From positions 248,001 to 312,000 of the forward strand of contig NZ_FQZO01000005.1 in assembly GCF_900142075.1 (NCBI RefSeq): 64,000 nucleotides of DNA. The letters run 5' to 3'. A model generated the notes under the pieces. It did not search any database. It had not been told where the DNA came from and saw nothing but the letters and a program-made list of their open reading frames with translations. Below are positions 31,791 through 39,932 of this stretch, in pieces. The position numbers were made by a program, and so were the translations under genes. Origin of the DNA: Clostridium amylolyticum. GTDB taxonomy: Bacteria > Bacillota > Clostridia > Clostridiales > Clostridiaceae. Position 1 is the first letter of the stretch. Each line of letters starts with the position of its first letter.

Positions 31791-32626
31791 AATGCATTCA
31801 CCATCTCATCTACATTTAATATTTCTTGACTTATGTTTACCCCACATTGTGCTAATTCGTAAGAAAGTTCGGTAACTTGAGGCACATCTAGTCCAATTTT
31901 TTTCATCATCTCAACCTTACTAAATACATTTCTTGGCTTTCCTTGGGTAATAATACTTCCATTATCCATTACTATAATTCTATCTGCTTTAGCAGCTTCA
32001 TCCATATAATGTGTTATTAAAATTACAGTAATACCATAATTTTTATTAATGTCTTGTATAGTATTCATTACCTCTTTTCTGCCAAAAGGGTCTAACATAG
32101 CGGTAGGCTCATCTAGTACTATACATTTTGGCATCATAGCAAGTATACCTGCTATAGCAATTCTTTGCTTCTGGCCACCGGATAGCAAATGTGGTGCATG
32201 TTTTCTATATTCATACATTCCAACCTTTTTCAAGCTCTCATCTACTCTTCTTCGTATTTCAGAAGGTTCCACGCCTAGGTTTTCTGGTCCAAAAGCCACA
32301 TCTTCCTCTACGATGGTAGCAACAAGCTGGTTATCTGGATTTTGAAATACCATGCCTGCTCTTTTCCTTATTTCCCAAAGATTATTAGAGTCGCTAGTAT
32401 CTAAATTATCTATATATACTTTTCCTTCTGAAGGTAAGAGTAGAGCATTTATGTGTTTAGCTATAGTAGATTTTCCTGATCCATTATGACCTAATATAAC
32501 TAAAAATTCACCCTCACTTACAGTTAGATCAACATTCTTAAGTGCATATTTTTCTACAGTATTTTCCTCTTCAGAAGCAGCATATTTATAACTGACATTT
32601 TTGAATTCAATCATATTATCCTTCAT
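31775..32626 (-). CDS. ecfA1: ECF transporter ATPase A1
   Basis: A 283-residue ABC ATPase: Walker A GHNGSGKSTI, Q-loop VFQNPDNQLVATIVEEDVAFGPENLG, signature LSGGQKQR, Walker B CIVLDEPTAMLDP, H-loop THY. GGAGG is 6 bases before the ATG. It is the first gene of the ecfA1-ecfA2-ecfT-truA unit, downstream of the rplQ terminator; no clear promoter of its own was found, so it may rely on read-through. Confidence 0.95.
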   Translation of the reverse strand: MKDNMIEFKNVSYKYAASEEENTVEKYALKNVDLTVSEGEFLVILGHNGSGKSTIAKHINALLLPSEGKVYIDNLDTSDSNNLWEIRKRAGMVFQNPDNQLVATIVEEDVAFGPENLGVEPSEIRRRVDESLKKVGMYEYRKHAPHLLSGGQKQRIAIAGILAMMPKCIVLDEPTAMLDPFGRKEVMNTIQDINKNYGITVILITHYMDEAAKADRIIVMDNGSIITQGKPRNVFSKVEMMKKIGLDVPQVTELSYELAQCGVNISQEILNVDEMVNALCQLR

Positions 32627-32653
32627 AATTATCCTCCAATAAGACTATATATT

Positions 32654-32693
32654 ACTTAGACAAGAGATGAATTAACTTATCTCTTCTCTAAGT
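32654..32693 (-). other. Second hairpin between rplQ and ecfA1
   Basis: ACTTAGA-n-AAGAGAT pairs with ATCTCTT-n-TCTAAGT, about 14 bp with one mismatch. On the minus strand AATATATAG follows, so it is not a typical terminator. It may protect the 5' end of the ecf mRNA. Confidence 0.5.
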
Positions 32694-32700
32694 GATATAT

Positions 32701-32735
32701 AACAAAACGGGGACTAAGCTGCTTACTTAATCCCC
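32701..32735 (-). terminator. Terminator after rplQ (end of alpha operon)
   Basis: GGGGATTAAG pairs with CTTAGTCCCC (10 bp, one wobble, 7-base loop); GTTTTGTT follows on the minus strand. Confidence 0.8.
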
Positions 32736-32741
32736 TTTAAA

Positions 32742-33083
32742 TTATACTAATTCTAGTATAACTACTTCTGCTCCGTCTCCTCTTCTTGGACCTACTTTGT
32801 ATATTCTAGTATATCCGCCATTTCTCTCAGCATACTTAGGAGCTATATTATCAAATAAATTTTTAACTACTTCTTCTTCAGTAACAAATGCTAAAACTTG
32901 TCTTCTTGCATGAAGATCTCCTCTTTTAGCAAGAGTTATCATTTTTTCAGCTAAGTTCTTTGTTTCCTTTGCTCTTGTTTCAGTAGTTTCAATCTTACCA
33001 TGCTTTAAAAAGCTAGTAACAAGATTTCTTAGCATTGCTTTTCTTTGATCAGTTGGACGACCTAACTTACGATATCCTGCCAT
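32742..33083 (-). CDS. rplQ: Ribosomal protein L17
   Basis: A 113-residue 50S protein near the exit tunnel, in the short bacterial form typical of Firmicutes. Diagnostic sequences are YRKLGRPTDQRKAMLRNLVTSFLKHGKIETT, ARRQVLAFVTEEEVV and YTRIYKVGPRRGDGAEVVILEL. It is the last gene of the alpha operon, 12 bases after rpoA, and is followed by a terminator. Confidence 0.98.
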   Translation of the reverse strand: MAGYRKLGRPTDQRKAMLRNLVTSFLKHGKIETTETRAKETKNLAEKMITLAKRGDLHARRQVLAFVTEEEVVKNLFDNIAPKYAERNGGYTRIYKVGPRRGDGAEVVILELV

Positions 33084-33095
33084 GGCTCTACCTCC

Positions 33096-34043
33096 TTACT
33101 CGTCGTTTAATCTTAGACCTAAACCTAGGTCTTTAAGCTTTCTCTCTACTTCTTCTAAAGATTTTTTTCCAAGATTTCTAACTTTCATCATATCATCCAT
33201 GGACCTTTGTGCAAGTTCCTGAACTGTGTTTATACCAGCTCTCTTCAAGCAGTTATAACTTCTAACAGAAAGATCTAATTCTTCGATAGTCATCTCTAAA
33301 ACTTTTTCTTTCTTATCTTCTTCTTTTTCAATCATTATTTCCATATCATTTGCATGATCTGTTAAAGTCATGAATAATTTGAAGTGTTCGATAAGAATCT
33401 TAGCAGATAAGCTCATTGCTTCTTCTATTTTAATTGTTCCATTAGTCCAAACTTCAATAGTTAATTTATCATAGTCAGTGATTTGACCAACTCTTGTATT
33501 TTCTACATTAAAATTAACTCTTTTTACTGGAGTATATATTGAATCCACTGCTATAGTGTTTATAGGAAGATCTTCGGTCTTATTCTTATTCTGAGTAACG
33601 TATCCTCTACCTCTGTTAACAGTGATTTCCATATAAAGCTTAGCATTGTCATCCAAAGTAGCTATATGTAAATCCTTGTTTACAACTTCAACATCACCAT
33701 CAGTTCTAATATCAGCACCAGTAACTTCTCCTGCACCTTTAGCATCAATATATATGGTTTTTGGTCCTTCTCCATTCATTTTTAAAGCAAGAGATTTAAT
33801 GTTAAGAATTAATTCTGTAACATCTTCTTTTACCCCTGCCACAGTTGAAAACTCGTGAAGCACACCATCTATTTTAACTGATGTAGCTGCTACACCTGGT
33901 AATGAGGACAATAATATTCTTCTTAGTGCATTACCAAGAGTGATTCCATATCCTCTTTCTAATGGTTCTACGACAAATTTGCCATAGTTACCATCATCAC
34001 TGCTTTCAACACATTCAATTTTTGGCTTTTCGATTTCTAACAT
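33096..34043 (-). CDS. rpoA: RNA polymerase alpha subunit
   Basis: A 315-residue subunit. The N-terminal assembly domain (about 1-230) has GKFVVEPLERGYGITLGNALRRILLSSLPG and VKEDVTELILNIK. The C-terminal DNA-binding domain (about 245-315) has ELDLSVRSYNCLKRAGINTVQEL and the DNA-contact GKKSLEEV. The ATG at 34043 is preferred because GGAGGG lies 7 bases upstream. A 14-bp hairpin sits in the 113-base gap after rpsD. Confidence 0.98.
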   Translation of the reverse strand: MLEIEKPKIECVESSDDGNYGKFVVEPLERGYGITLGNALRRILLSSLPGVAATSVKIDGVLHEFSTVAGVKEDVTELILNIKSLALKMNGEGPKTIYIDAKGAGEVTGADIRTDGDVEVVNKDLHIATLDDNAKLYMEITVNRGRGYVTQNKNKTEDLPINTIAVDSIYTPVKRVNFNVENTRVGQITDYDKLTIEVWTNGTIKIEEAMSLSAKILIEHFKLFMTLTDHANDMEIMIEKEEDKKEKVLEMTIEELDLSVRSYNCLKRAGINTVQELAQRSMDDMMKVRNLGKKSLEEVERKLKDLGLGLRLNDE

Positions 34044-34099
34044 CCACAAACCCTCCTTATATATTAAATGGCAACCTTATTTTGAGGGCAACTGATTCT

Positions 34100-34143
34100 A
34101 TATTCGCATAAAACAATAGAACCTATTTTTTTTATGCGAATAT
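34100..34143 (-). other. Strong hairpin between rpsD and rpoA
   Basis: A perfect 14-bp stem (ATATTCGCATAAAA with its complement) and an inner AATAG/CTATT pair. On the minus strand no T-run follows, so it is unlikely to terminate and may instead be a processing or stability site. Confidence 0.65.
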
Positions 34144-34156
34144 CTATACTTAGCTG

Positions 34157-34777
34157 TTACTTGCTGTAAAGCTCAACGATAAGTGTTTCATTTACTGGTA
34201 CATCTATATCTTCTCTAGCTGGTTCAGCAATTACTGTAGCTTCAAAGCTTTCTGGGTTAGCTGATAACCATTTAGGTAATGTCTTAGGATTTTCAGCAAA
34301 TACCTTAAATTTCTCTGTAGCTCTGCTCTTTTCACATACACTTATAACATCATTAACGGAAAGTTTGTAGGATGCGATATCTACTTTCTTACCATTAATT
34401 AAGAAATGTCCGTGAGTAACTAATTGTCTTGCTTCATTTCTTGAAGCTCCGTAACCTAATCTAAATGCTACGTTATCTAATCTTAATTCAAGAAGTTTTA
34501 ACAGATTTTCACCTGTAATTCCTCTCATTTTTTCTGCTCTTTCATAATATGTTCTAAATTGCTTTTCAAGAATGCCATATATTCTCTTAGCTTTTTGTTT
34601 TTCTCTTAATTGTAATCCATAGTTGGACATCTTTTTCTTGCTAGCCCCATGTTGTCCTGGTGCATAGCTTCTTCTAGTTATAGCACACTTATCTGTATAG
34701 CATCTATCTCCTTTAAGGAATAGCTTTTGACCTTCTCTTCTGCAAAGTCTGCATACTGCTCCAGTATATCTTGCCAT
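34157..34777 (-). CDS. rpsD: Ribosomal protein S4
   Basis: A 206-residue primary rRNA-binding protein of the 30S body. An N-terminal zinc-type Cys pattern is present (CRLCRREGQKLFLKGDRC...C). The S4 RNA-binding domain follows at about 95-160 (LLKLLELRLDNVAFRLGYGASRNEARQLVTHGHFLINGKKVDI). In E. coli S4 represses the alpha operon by binding upstream of rpsM; the rpmJ-rpsM interval here has a leader that could serve the same purpose. Confidence 0.98.
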   Translation of the reverse strand: MARYTGAVCRLCRREGQKLFLKGDRCYTDKCAITRRSYAPGQHGASKKKMSNYGLQLREKQKAKRIYGILEKQFRTYYERAEKMRGITGENLLKLLELRLDNVAFRLGYGASRNEARQLVTHGHFLINGKKVDIASYKLSVNDVISVCEKSRATEKFKVFAENPKTLPKWLSANPESFEATVIAEPAREDIDVPVNETLIVELYSK

Positions 34778-34802
34778 TAATTACACCTCCTGCTACTTAA
34801 AA

Positions 34803-35198
34803 TTAGACTCTTCTTCTCTTTGGTGGTCTACATCCATTATGTGGGATTGGAGTAACATCTTTAATAAGAGTTACTTCTAGTCCAGCTGCTTGAAGAGATC
34901 TTATAGCTGCTTCTCTTCCAGCTCCTGGTCCTTTTACATATACTTCTATACTTTTTAAACCATGCTCCATTGCTACTTTTGCTGCTGTTTCAGCTGCCAT
35001 CTGAGCTGCAAATGGGGTACTCTTTCTTGATCCTCTAAATCCAAGTCCACCAGCACTAGCCCATGAAAGCGCATTTCCAACTGCGTCAGTTATGGTAACT
35101 ATGGAATTATTGAAAGTGGACTTTATGTGTGCAGCACCGTGCTCAACATTTTTTCTTTCTCTTCTTCTTCTAGTCTTTTTGACTTTTTGAGCTGCCAT
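34803..35198 (-). CDS. rpsK: Ribosomal protein S11
   Basis: A 131-residue platform protein of the 30S subunit, near the E-site mRNA. Diagnostic sequences: HGAAHIKSTFNNSIVTITD, GFRGSRKSTPFAAQMAAE, VYVKGPGAGREAAIRSLQ and the C-terminal DVTPIPHNGCRPPKRRRV. The asparagine-glycine in NGCRPP is the usual isoaspartate-forming site. The gene lies 15 bases after rpsM. Confidence 0.98.
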   Translation of the reverse strand: MAAQKVKKTRRRRERKNVEHGAAHIKSTFNNSIVTITDAVGNALSWASAGGLGFRGSRKSTPFAAQMAAETAAKVAMEHGLKSIEVYVKGPGAGREAAIRSLQAAGLEVTLIKDVTPIPHNGCRPPKRRRV

Positions 35199-35213
35199 GT
35201 TCTTCCCTCCTAA

Positions 35214-35582
35214 CTATTTCTTCTTATTAGCTATAGTCTTCTTAGGACCTTTTCTAGTTCTAGCATTAGTCTTAGTTTTTTGTCCTCTTACTGGAAGACC
35301 TCTTCTATGTCTTATTCCTCTATAGCAACCAATTTCAACTAATCTCTTGATGCTAAGAGCTATATCTCTTCTTAAGTCACCTTCAACTTTTAAGTTCTTG
35401 TTTATATAATCTCTTATAGCATTAACTTCTTGCTCATTAAGATCTCTAACTCTTGTATCTGGATTAATTCCAGTAGTTTGAAGGATTTTTTGTGATGTTG
35501 GTAGTCCTATACCATATATATATGTTAGACCAACTTCTACTCTTTTTTCTCTTGGTAGGTCAACACCTGATATTCTTGCCAT
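35214..35582 (-). CDS. rpsM: Ribosomal protein S13
   Basis: A 122-residue 30S head protein that contacts 50S proteins and the P-site tRNA. Diagnostic: ARISGVDLPREKRVEVGLTYIYGIG, RDLNEQEVNAIRDYI, and the C-terminal CYRGIRHRRGLPVRGQKTKTNARTRKGPKKTIA. It is the first gene of the alpha segment; a consensus promoter and an attenuator-like leader lie in the 224 bases before it. Confidence 0.98.
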   Translation of the reverse strand: MARISGVDLPREKRVEVGLTYIYGIGLPTSQKILQTTGINPDTRVRDLNEQEVNAIRDYINKNLKVEGDLRRDIALSIKRLVEIGCYRGIRHRRGLPVRGQKTKTNARTRKGPKKTIANKKK

Positions 35583-35670
35583 TAAAAGTTACACCTCCTG
35601 GTAATTGAAATGCTGAATCACAATTTACACTTTGTTAGTTTATTTTCAAATTTATAGATTTATAAAAAAC

Positions 35671-35710
35671 TTTAGGTCAGTAGTAAAAATCCACCGCAGC
35701 CGCACCTAAA
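35671..35710 (-). promoter_or_regulatory. Attenuator-like hairpin before rpsM
   Basis: On the minus strand TTTAGGT and ACCTAAA pair and are followed by GTTTTTTATA, a terminator-like arrangement. The 26-base loop contains ATTTTTACTAC, which is complementary over 11 bases to a segment just after rpmJ (35784-35794), giving a possible alternative fold. It could be the S4-responsive control site. Confidence 0.45.
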
Positions 35711-35751
35711 ATTTACTAGCATTTTAGTCATTAAAATTTAATGCCTATACT

Positions 35752-35780
35752 ATCATATTTGACTTTTATGTAAAAGTCAA
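35752..35780 (-). promoter_or_regulatory. Internal promoter of the alpha operon
   Basis: On the minus strand -35 TTGACT (35780-35775), 17-base spacer, -10 TATGAT (35757-35752). The -35 lies within a perfect TTTGACTTTT/AAAAGTCAAA inverted repeat. Confidence 0.7.
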
Positions 35781-35806
35781 ATAATTTTTACTACACAAAT
35801 TATAGC

Positions 35807-35920
35807 TTAGCCTTGTTTTTGCTTGTGCTTAGGATTTTCACAGATTACCATTACTCTTCCTTTTCTTCTTATAATCTTGCACTTTTCGCAAATAGGCTTA
35901 ACTGATGGTCTTACTTTCAT
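35807..35920 (-). CDS. rpmJ: Ribosomal protein L36
   Basis: A 37-residue 50S protein, read directly from the minus strand: MKVRPSVKPICEKCKIIRRK at the N-terminus and ENPKHKQKQG at the end. It is the zinc-binding (C+) form with C11, C14, C27 and H32. GGAGGG precedes the ATG. It lies between infA and rpsM as in other Firmicutes. Confidence 0.98.
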   Translation of the reverse strand: MKVRPSVKPICEKCKIIRRKGRVMVICENPKHKQKQG

Positions 35921-35976
35921 CGCAAACCCTCCTTGTTCTCCTTATAAGCACTTAAAGTTATTAATTACAGCGCTTG

Positions 35977-36195
35977 TTATTTTGCTCTCCATGTAATTCT
36001 TCCACGAGTTAAATCATAAGGAGATAACTCTATAGTAACTTTATCTCCAGGAAGAATTCTAATAAAATTCATTCGAAGCTTACCTGAAATATGAGCCAAA
36101 ATCTTATGACCACTTTCCAATTCTACTTCAAACATCGCATTGGGTAGTGATTCTAACACTACACCTTGCATTTCTATAACATCATCCTTTGACAT
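35977..36195 (-). CDS. infA: Translation initiation factor IF-1
   Basis: A 72-residue S1/OB-fold factor that covers the ribosomal A site during initiation. MSKDDVIEMQGVVLESLPNA and LRMNFIRILPGDKVTIELSPYDLTRGRITWR are diagnostic. The start is the ATG of MSKDD, with GGAGGG 10 bases upstream; the frame extends 11 codons upstream into the KOW gene but without a suitable start. Confidence 0.98.
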   Translation of the reverse strand: MSKDDVIEMQGVVLESLPNAMFEVELESGHKILAHISGKLRMNFIRILPGDKVTIELSPYDLTRGRITWRAK

Positions 36196-36202
36196 AAGGT
36201 AA

Positions 36203-36484
36203 TCAACCCTCCTTAACAATGCCTTCAAGCTTTAGAAATTTTTTAATCATAATATCTATATTATTATCCCTTTGAAAGATAGCTTTTTTAATTTCTTCAC
36301 TAACTACATTAGTTAAGTTTAGATGTTTAAGCTTTTTCTTTTTAGGCTTTTCTATAGTTTTAGTACGTCCATTAGCTAGAAGCACATAATCATTTCCTAT
36401 AATATCAACAATTATATATGTTTCCATATAATCTCTTCCTGCCAGTGAAAATACTAATCTACCTATTAAGTCATTGTTTTGCAA
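36203..36484 (-). CDS. KOW-domain RNA-binding protein (L14e-like)
   Basis: A 93-residue protein found between map and infA in many Clostridia and Bacilli. Its N-terminal KOW motif (NNDLIGRLVFSLAGRDYMETYIIVD) resembles archaeal/eukaryotic L14e and is followed by a basic KPKKKKLKHLNL stretch. TTG at 36484 is preferred because GAGGTG lies 8 bases before it and family members start at this 'QNND' position; an upstream ATG would add 10 residues. A ribosome-associated role is likely but unproven. Confidence 0.8.
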   Translation of the reverse strand: MQNNDLIGRLVFSLAGRDYMETYIIVDIIGNDYVLLANGRTKTIEKPKKKKLKHLNLTNVVSEEIKKAIFQRDNNIDIMIKKFLKLEGIVKEG

Positions 36485-36579
36485 ACTTTTCACCTCGATG
36501 ATTACCTTAGTCATAAATCACATCGCCATTTATAATATAAGGCAAAATGTGAATTTATAACTAAGCAGCACTCTAATGC

Positions 36580-37329
36580 CTATTGTGTAAGAGTTAAAAG
36601 TTCCGGACCTTCCGGTAATATTGCTACAGTATTTTCATAATGCGCAGAGTATTTACCATCCACAGTAACCACGGTCCATCCATTAGACAACGTTCTAACA
36701 TGATAAGCACCTACATTTACCATAGGCTCTATAGCCAATACCATTCCAGCACTTAGTTTAGGACCCCTTTCAGGTCTTCCAAAGTTGGGTACACTAGGGT
36801 CTTCGTGCATATTACGTCCTATACCATGACCTACATAGTCTCTGACAACAGAAAAGCCGTTTTCTTCAATATAGCACTGAATGGCAAAAGAAATATCCGT
36901 TAGTCTATTGCCTGCTATAGCTTTTTCAACACCTTTAAAGAAGCTTTCTTTTGTTACTTCAATAAGTTTAATGGCTTCCTCAGAAACTTTACCTACAGGA
37001 ATAGTTCTAGCAGCATCACCATGATATCCATTTAAAATAGCACCACAATCTATGCTAATAATATCACCTTCCTGAAGTACTCTGTTACCAGGTATTCCAT
37101 GTACAACCTCATCATTCACAGATGCACATATGGAAGCAGGGAATCCGTAATACCCTTTAAAGGATGGAATAGCTCCTTGCTTAGTTATAAATTCTTCTGC
37201 CAATTTATCAAGTTCTGAAGTAGTTATCCCAGGCCTTATACTTTGTTCAAGCAAGATAAGGGTTTCTTCAACCACTCTACCAGCTTTTCTCATTAAGTTG
37301 ATTTCATCATTATTTTTAATAATAATCAT
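36580..37329 (-). CDS. map: Methionine aminopeptidase, type I
   Basis: A 249-residue dinuclear metalloprotease that removes the initiator Met. Metal-ligand motifs: IISIDCGAILNGYHGDAART (two Asp), GHGIGRNMHEDPSVP (His) and the Glu of MVLAIEPMVN and SAHYENTVAI. It lacks an N-terminal zinc-finger extension, so it is type Ia-like. Its ATG overlaps the adk stop by 4 bases, implying translational coupling. Confidence 0.97.
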   Translation of the reverse strand: MIIIKNNDEINLMRKAGRVVEETLILLEQSIRPGITTSELDKLAEEFITKQGAIPSFKGYYGFPASICASVNDEVVHGIPGNRVLQEGDIISIDCGAILNGYHGDAARTIPVGKVSEEAIKLIEVTKESFFKGVEKAIAGNRLTDISFAIQCYIEENGFSVVRDYVGHGIGRNMHEDPSVPNFGRPERGPKLSAGMVLAIEPMVNVGAYHVRTLSNGWTVVTVDGKYSAHYENTVAILPEGPELLTLTQ

Positions 37330-37976
37330 TTTTCATCTCCTAGGATCTCACAGATACTTTCAAATACTGCATTTATGGCTTTTGTTCCATCAACCTTTGA
37401 AAGTAAATTTTTATTTTCATAAAAATCTATCAATGGCTGGGTTTGAGATTCATAAACATCAAGTCTTTCTCTAACAGTTTCTTCAGTATCATCTTTTCTT
37501 TGCATAATATCGCTACCACAGATGTCACATTTGTCTTGGATTTGCGGCGGGTTAAATTTTGTGTGGTAGCTAGCACCACAAGATGGACAAACTCTTCTTC
37601 CGGTCATTCTTTCAATAATGAATTCTCTTGGAACTTCAATTAATAGAGCTGTAGTTAATCTTTCATTATTTGATTCTAAAAACTGCTGTAAAGCTTCCGC
37701 CTGTAAAACTGTTCTAGGAAAGCCGTCTAAAAGATAGCCATCTTTACAATCTTCATTTTTAAGTCTTTCCAGTAACATATCAATAGTGACCTTATCAGGT
37801 ACTAAATGTCCAATATCTATATGTTTTCTTGCCTCTATCCCTAATGGAGTATTTTCTGCCATATGCTTTCTAAAAATATCACCTGTTGATATATGTGGTA
37901 TATTGTATCTATTACAGATGGACTTAGCCTGTGTCCCTTTTCCTGCACCTGGAGGACCGAGTAATACAATCTTCAT
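37326..37976 (-). CDS. adk: Adenylate kinase
   Basis: A 216-residue kinase interconverting ATP + AMP and 2 ADP. P-loop GPPGAGKGTQA at residue 7, AMP site STGDIFRKH, DGFPRTVLQAEAL, and a zinc-type LID with four cysteines (CPSCGASYH and CDICGSD), as in Gram-positive adenylate kinases. The ATG 15 bases inside the longest frame is used because GGAG is 9 bases before it. It follows secY as in all Firmicute spc operons. Confidence 0.97.
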   Translation of the reverse strand: MKIVLLGPPGAGKGTQAKSICNRYNIPHISTGDIFRKHMAENTPLGIEARKHIDIGHLVPDKVTIDMLLERLKNEDCKDGYLLDGFPRTVLQAEALQQFLESNNERLTTALLIEVPREFIIERMTGRRVCPSCGASYHTKFNPPQIQDKCDICGSDIMQRKDDTEETVRERLDVYESQTQPLIDFYENKNLLSKVDGTKAINAVFESICEILGDEK

Positions 37977-37997
37977 CGGAATCATCTCCAACTAATA

Positions 37998-39278
37998 TTA
38001 TTTAAGGAACCCATGGTAATGTCTCATAACAAGCTGTGACTCCAACTGTCTCATGACATCCAATGCGACTCCAACTATTATTAGAAGTGCAGTTCCACCA
38101 AATGCTAAGTCTTTAAAAGGTGTTAGTGTATCTATTACAATAGGTGATAAAGCTATAATAGCTGCAAAAGCTCCTCCTATAATGGATAATCTATCTAATA
38201 TTCTTTCTATATACTTAGCAGTTGCCTGACCAGGTCTTACCCCTGGGATAAATCCAGCTGATTTATTCATATTCTCAGCCATTTCTTCAGGTTTAAATGT
38301 TACCTGTGAATAGAACCATGTAAAGAATATAGTAAGTACTGCATATACGAAAGCATATAATTGGGAATTATGCTTAAAAGGACTATATTTTCCGTTTGCT
38401 ATAACCATATCAAACCAGGAGCCTGGGAAGAAATCAGCTATAGTTTTAGGAAATTGCATAACAGACATAGCAAATATTATTGCTATAACCGCTGATGAAA
38501 TTACTCCTATTGGAATATGAGTTGTTTGTCCTTTATATACTTTATTTCCTACAGATTTTCCAGCATATTGTACTGTAATTCTTCTTTCAGCTAAAGATAA
38601 AATTATTGATGCTGCTAATAAAAGTACTGTAAATAATATAAATACTATAACATCTATTGAGGTTGCTTCTTGTGCACTTTTAAATCCTGCTACTTTAAAT
38701 GCTGTTTGTGGGAGTCTAGAAATAATATTAACAAATATTATTAAAGATACACCATTACCAAGACCTTTAACTGTAATCTGATCACCTAACCACATTAAGA
38801 ATGTAGAGGCTGCTACAAGACATATTAGTATTGTAGCCAGATTCAAGTTAGAATAATCTTTTAATGCTCCTGCTTTTGTAATTAATACATATGCACCGTA
38901 AGATTGAATAGCACCTAATACTAGTGCTGCATATCTTGTAATGTTCTGTATTTTTCTTCTTCCATCCTCGCCTTCTTTAGAAAGCTGCTCAAGTTGTGGT
39001 ATCCCTATAGTCAATAATTGCATTATAATTGATGCATTTATATATGGTACAACACCCATAGCAAATATACTAAAGCTACTTAGGGCACCACCAGAAATCA
39101 AATCATAGAAATTTAATAAACTTCCGGATTGTTTTGTAAAATTACTAAGCTGTGCAGTATCAATTCCAGGAACAGGAATATGATTTCCCATCCTGAAAAT
39201 TGCTACAAAAAATAATGTCCATAAAATTCTCTTTTTTAACTCCGGAACCTTCCAGGCATTTCGTAGGGTTGATAGCAT
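37998..39278 (-). CDS. secY: Protein translocase channel subunit SecY
   Basis: A 426-residue, ten-helix membrane protein forming the Sec channel. N-terminal LRNAWKVPELKKRILWTLFFVAIFRMGNHIPVPG, the plug-side GGALSSFSIFAMGVVPYINASIIMQLL and the cytoplasmic C5 loop PGVRPGQATAKYIERILDRL with the key Arg are diagnostic. It lies 2 bases after rplO, in the usual place. Confidence 0.98.
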   Translation of the reverse strand: MLSTLRNAWKVPELKKRILWTLFFVAIFRMGNHIPVPGIDTAQLSNFTKQSGSLLNFYDLISGGALSSFSIFAMGVVPYINASIIMQLLTIGIPQLEQLSKEGEDGRRKIQNITRYAALVLGAIQSYGAYVLITKAGALKDYSNLNLATILICLVAASTFLMWLGDQITVKGLGNGVSLIIFVNIISRLPQTAFKVAGFKSAQEATSIDVIVFILFTVLLLAASIILSLAERRITVQYAGKSVGNKVYKGQTTHIPIGVISSAVIAIIFAMSVMQFPKTIADFFPGSWFDMVIANGKYSPFKHNSQLYAFVYAVLTIFFTWFYSQVTFKPEEMAENMNKSAGFIPGVRPGQATAKYIERILDRLSIIGGAFAAIIALSPIVIDTLTPFKDLAFGGTALLIIVGVALDVMRQLESQLVMRHYHGFLK

Positions 39279-39280
39279 TG

Positions 39281-39721
39281 TTAAATCACCTCAACTTTTC
39301 CTCCAGCTGCTTCAATTTTTTCAGCTGCTGACTTAGAGAATTTGGTTGCTTTTACTGTTAAGCTCTTCTCTAGGTTACCATTTCCTAATATCTTAACTCC
39401 ATCTTTAAGCTTACTTACTACTCCTGTTTCAAGTAGTAAATCAAGAGTAACTTCTGTTCCGTTTTCAAAAATGTTTAATCTATCTACATTTAATTCAACA
39501 TATTCTTTAGCAAATATATTTGTAAAACCTCTCTTAGGAAGTCTTCTGTATAGTGGCATCTGACCACCTTCAAATCCTGGTCTTACACCGCCGCCAGATC
39601 TTGCCTTTTGGCCTTTTTCACCTTTACCAGCGTTTCTACCAAGTCCTGAACCAGTACCTCTACCAACTCTCTTTGGAGCTTTTCTGCTTCCTGCTGCTGG
39701 CTTTAACTCGTGAAGTTTCAT
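39281..39721 (-). CDS. rplO: Ribosomal protein L15
   Basis: A 146-residue 50S protein. The N-terminal MKLHELKPAAGSRKAPKRVGRGTGSGLGRNAGKGEKGQKARSGG-type glycine/arginine tail (key parts: KRVGRG, GKGEKGQKAR) reaches into 23S rRNA; PGFEGGQMPLYRRLPKRGF is diagnostic. The C-terminal domain (VKATKFSKSAAEKIEAAGG) contacts the rRNA surface. Confidence 0.98.
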   Translation of the reverse strand: MKLHELKPAAGSRKAPKRVGRGTGSGLGRNAGKGEKGQKARSGGGVRPGFEGGQMPLYRRLPKRGFTNIFAKEYVELNVDRLNIFENGTEVTLDLLLETGVVSKLKDGVKILGNGNLEKSLTVKATKFSKSAAEKIEAAGGKVEVI

Positions 39722-39741
39722 ACTGCTACACCTCCTCGTTC

Positions 39742-39921
39742 TTAAACTTCTTCAACTTTAAGAAGATAATCTATTTTGTTAATCATACCTTTAATTTGAG
39801 GAGTATCCTCATGCTCTACTGTCTTGCCAATCTTGTTTAGTCCAAGAGCTTCTGCAGTAGCTTTATGAGCTTCTTTTCTTCCAATTAAGCTCTTAACTAA
39901 TGTTACTTTTAGTCTAGCCAA
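39742..39921 (-). CDS. rpmD: Ribosomal protein L30
   Basis: A 59-residue 50S protein that starts at TTG: the frame reads (M)ARLKVTLVKSLIGRK at the N-terminus, LGLNKIGKTVEHED in the middle and KIDYLLKVEEV at the end. GGAGGG lies 6-7 bases upstream. It fills the gap between rpsE and rplO where L30 is expected; without the TTG start it would be missed. Confidence 0.95.
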   Translation of the reverse strand: MARLKVTLVKSLIGRKEAHKATAEALGLNKIGKTVEHEDTPQIKGMINKIDYLLKVEEV

Positions 39922-39932
39922 GGTAATCCCTC

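Noticed and set aside
36485..36514. Ten-residue N-terminal extension of the KOW protein from an upstream ATG
   Set aside because: The TTG at 36484 has a better ribosome-binding site and matches the usual N-terminus of the family.
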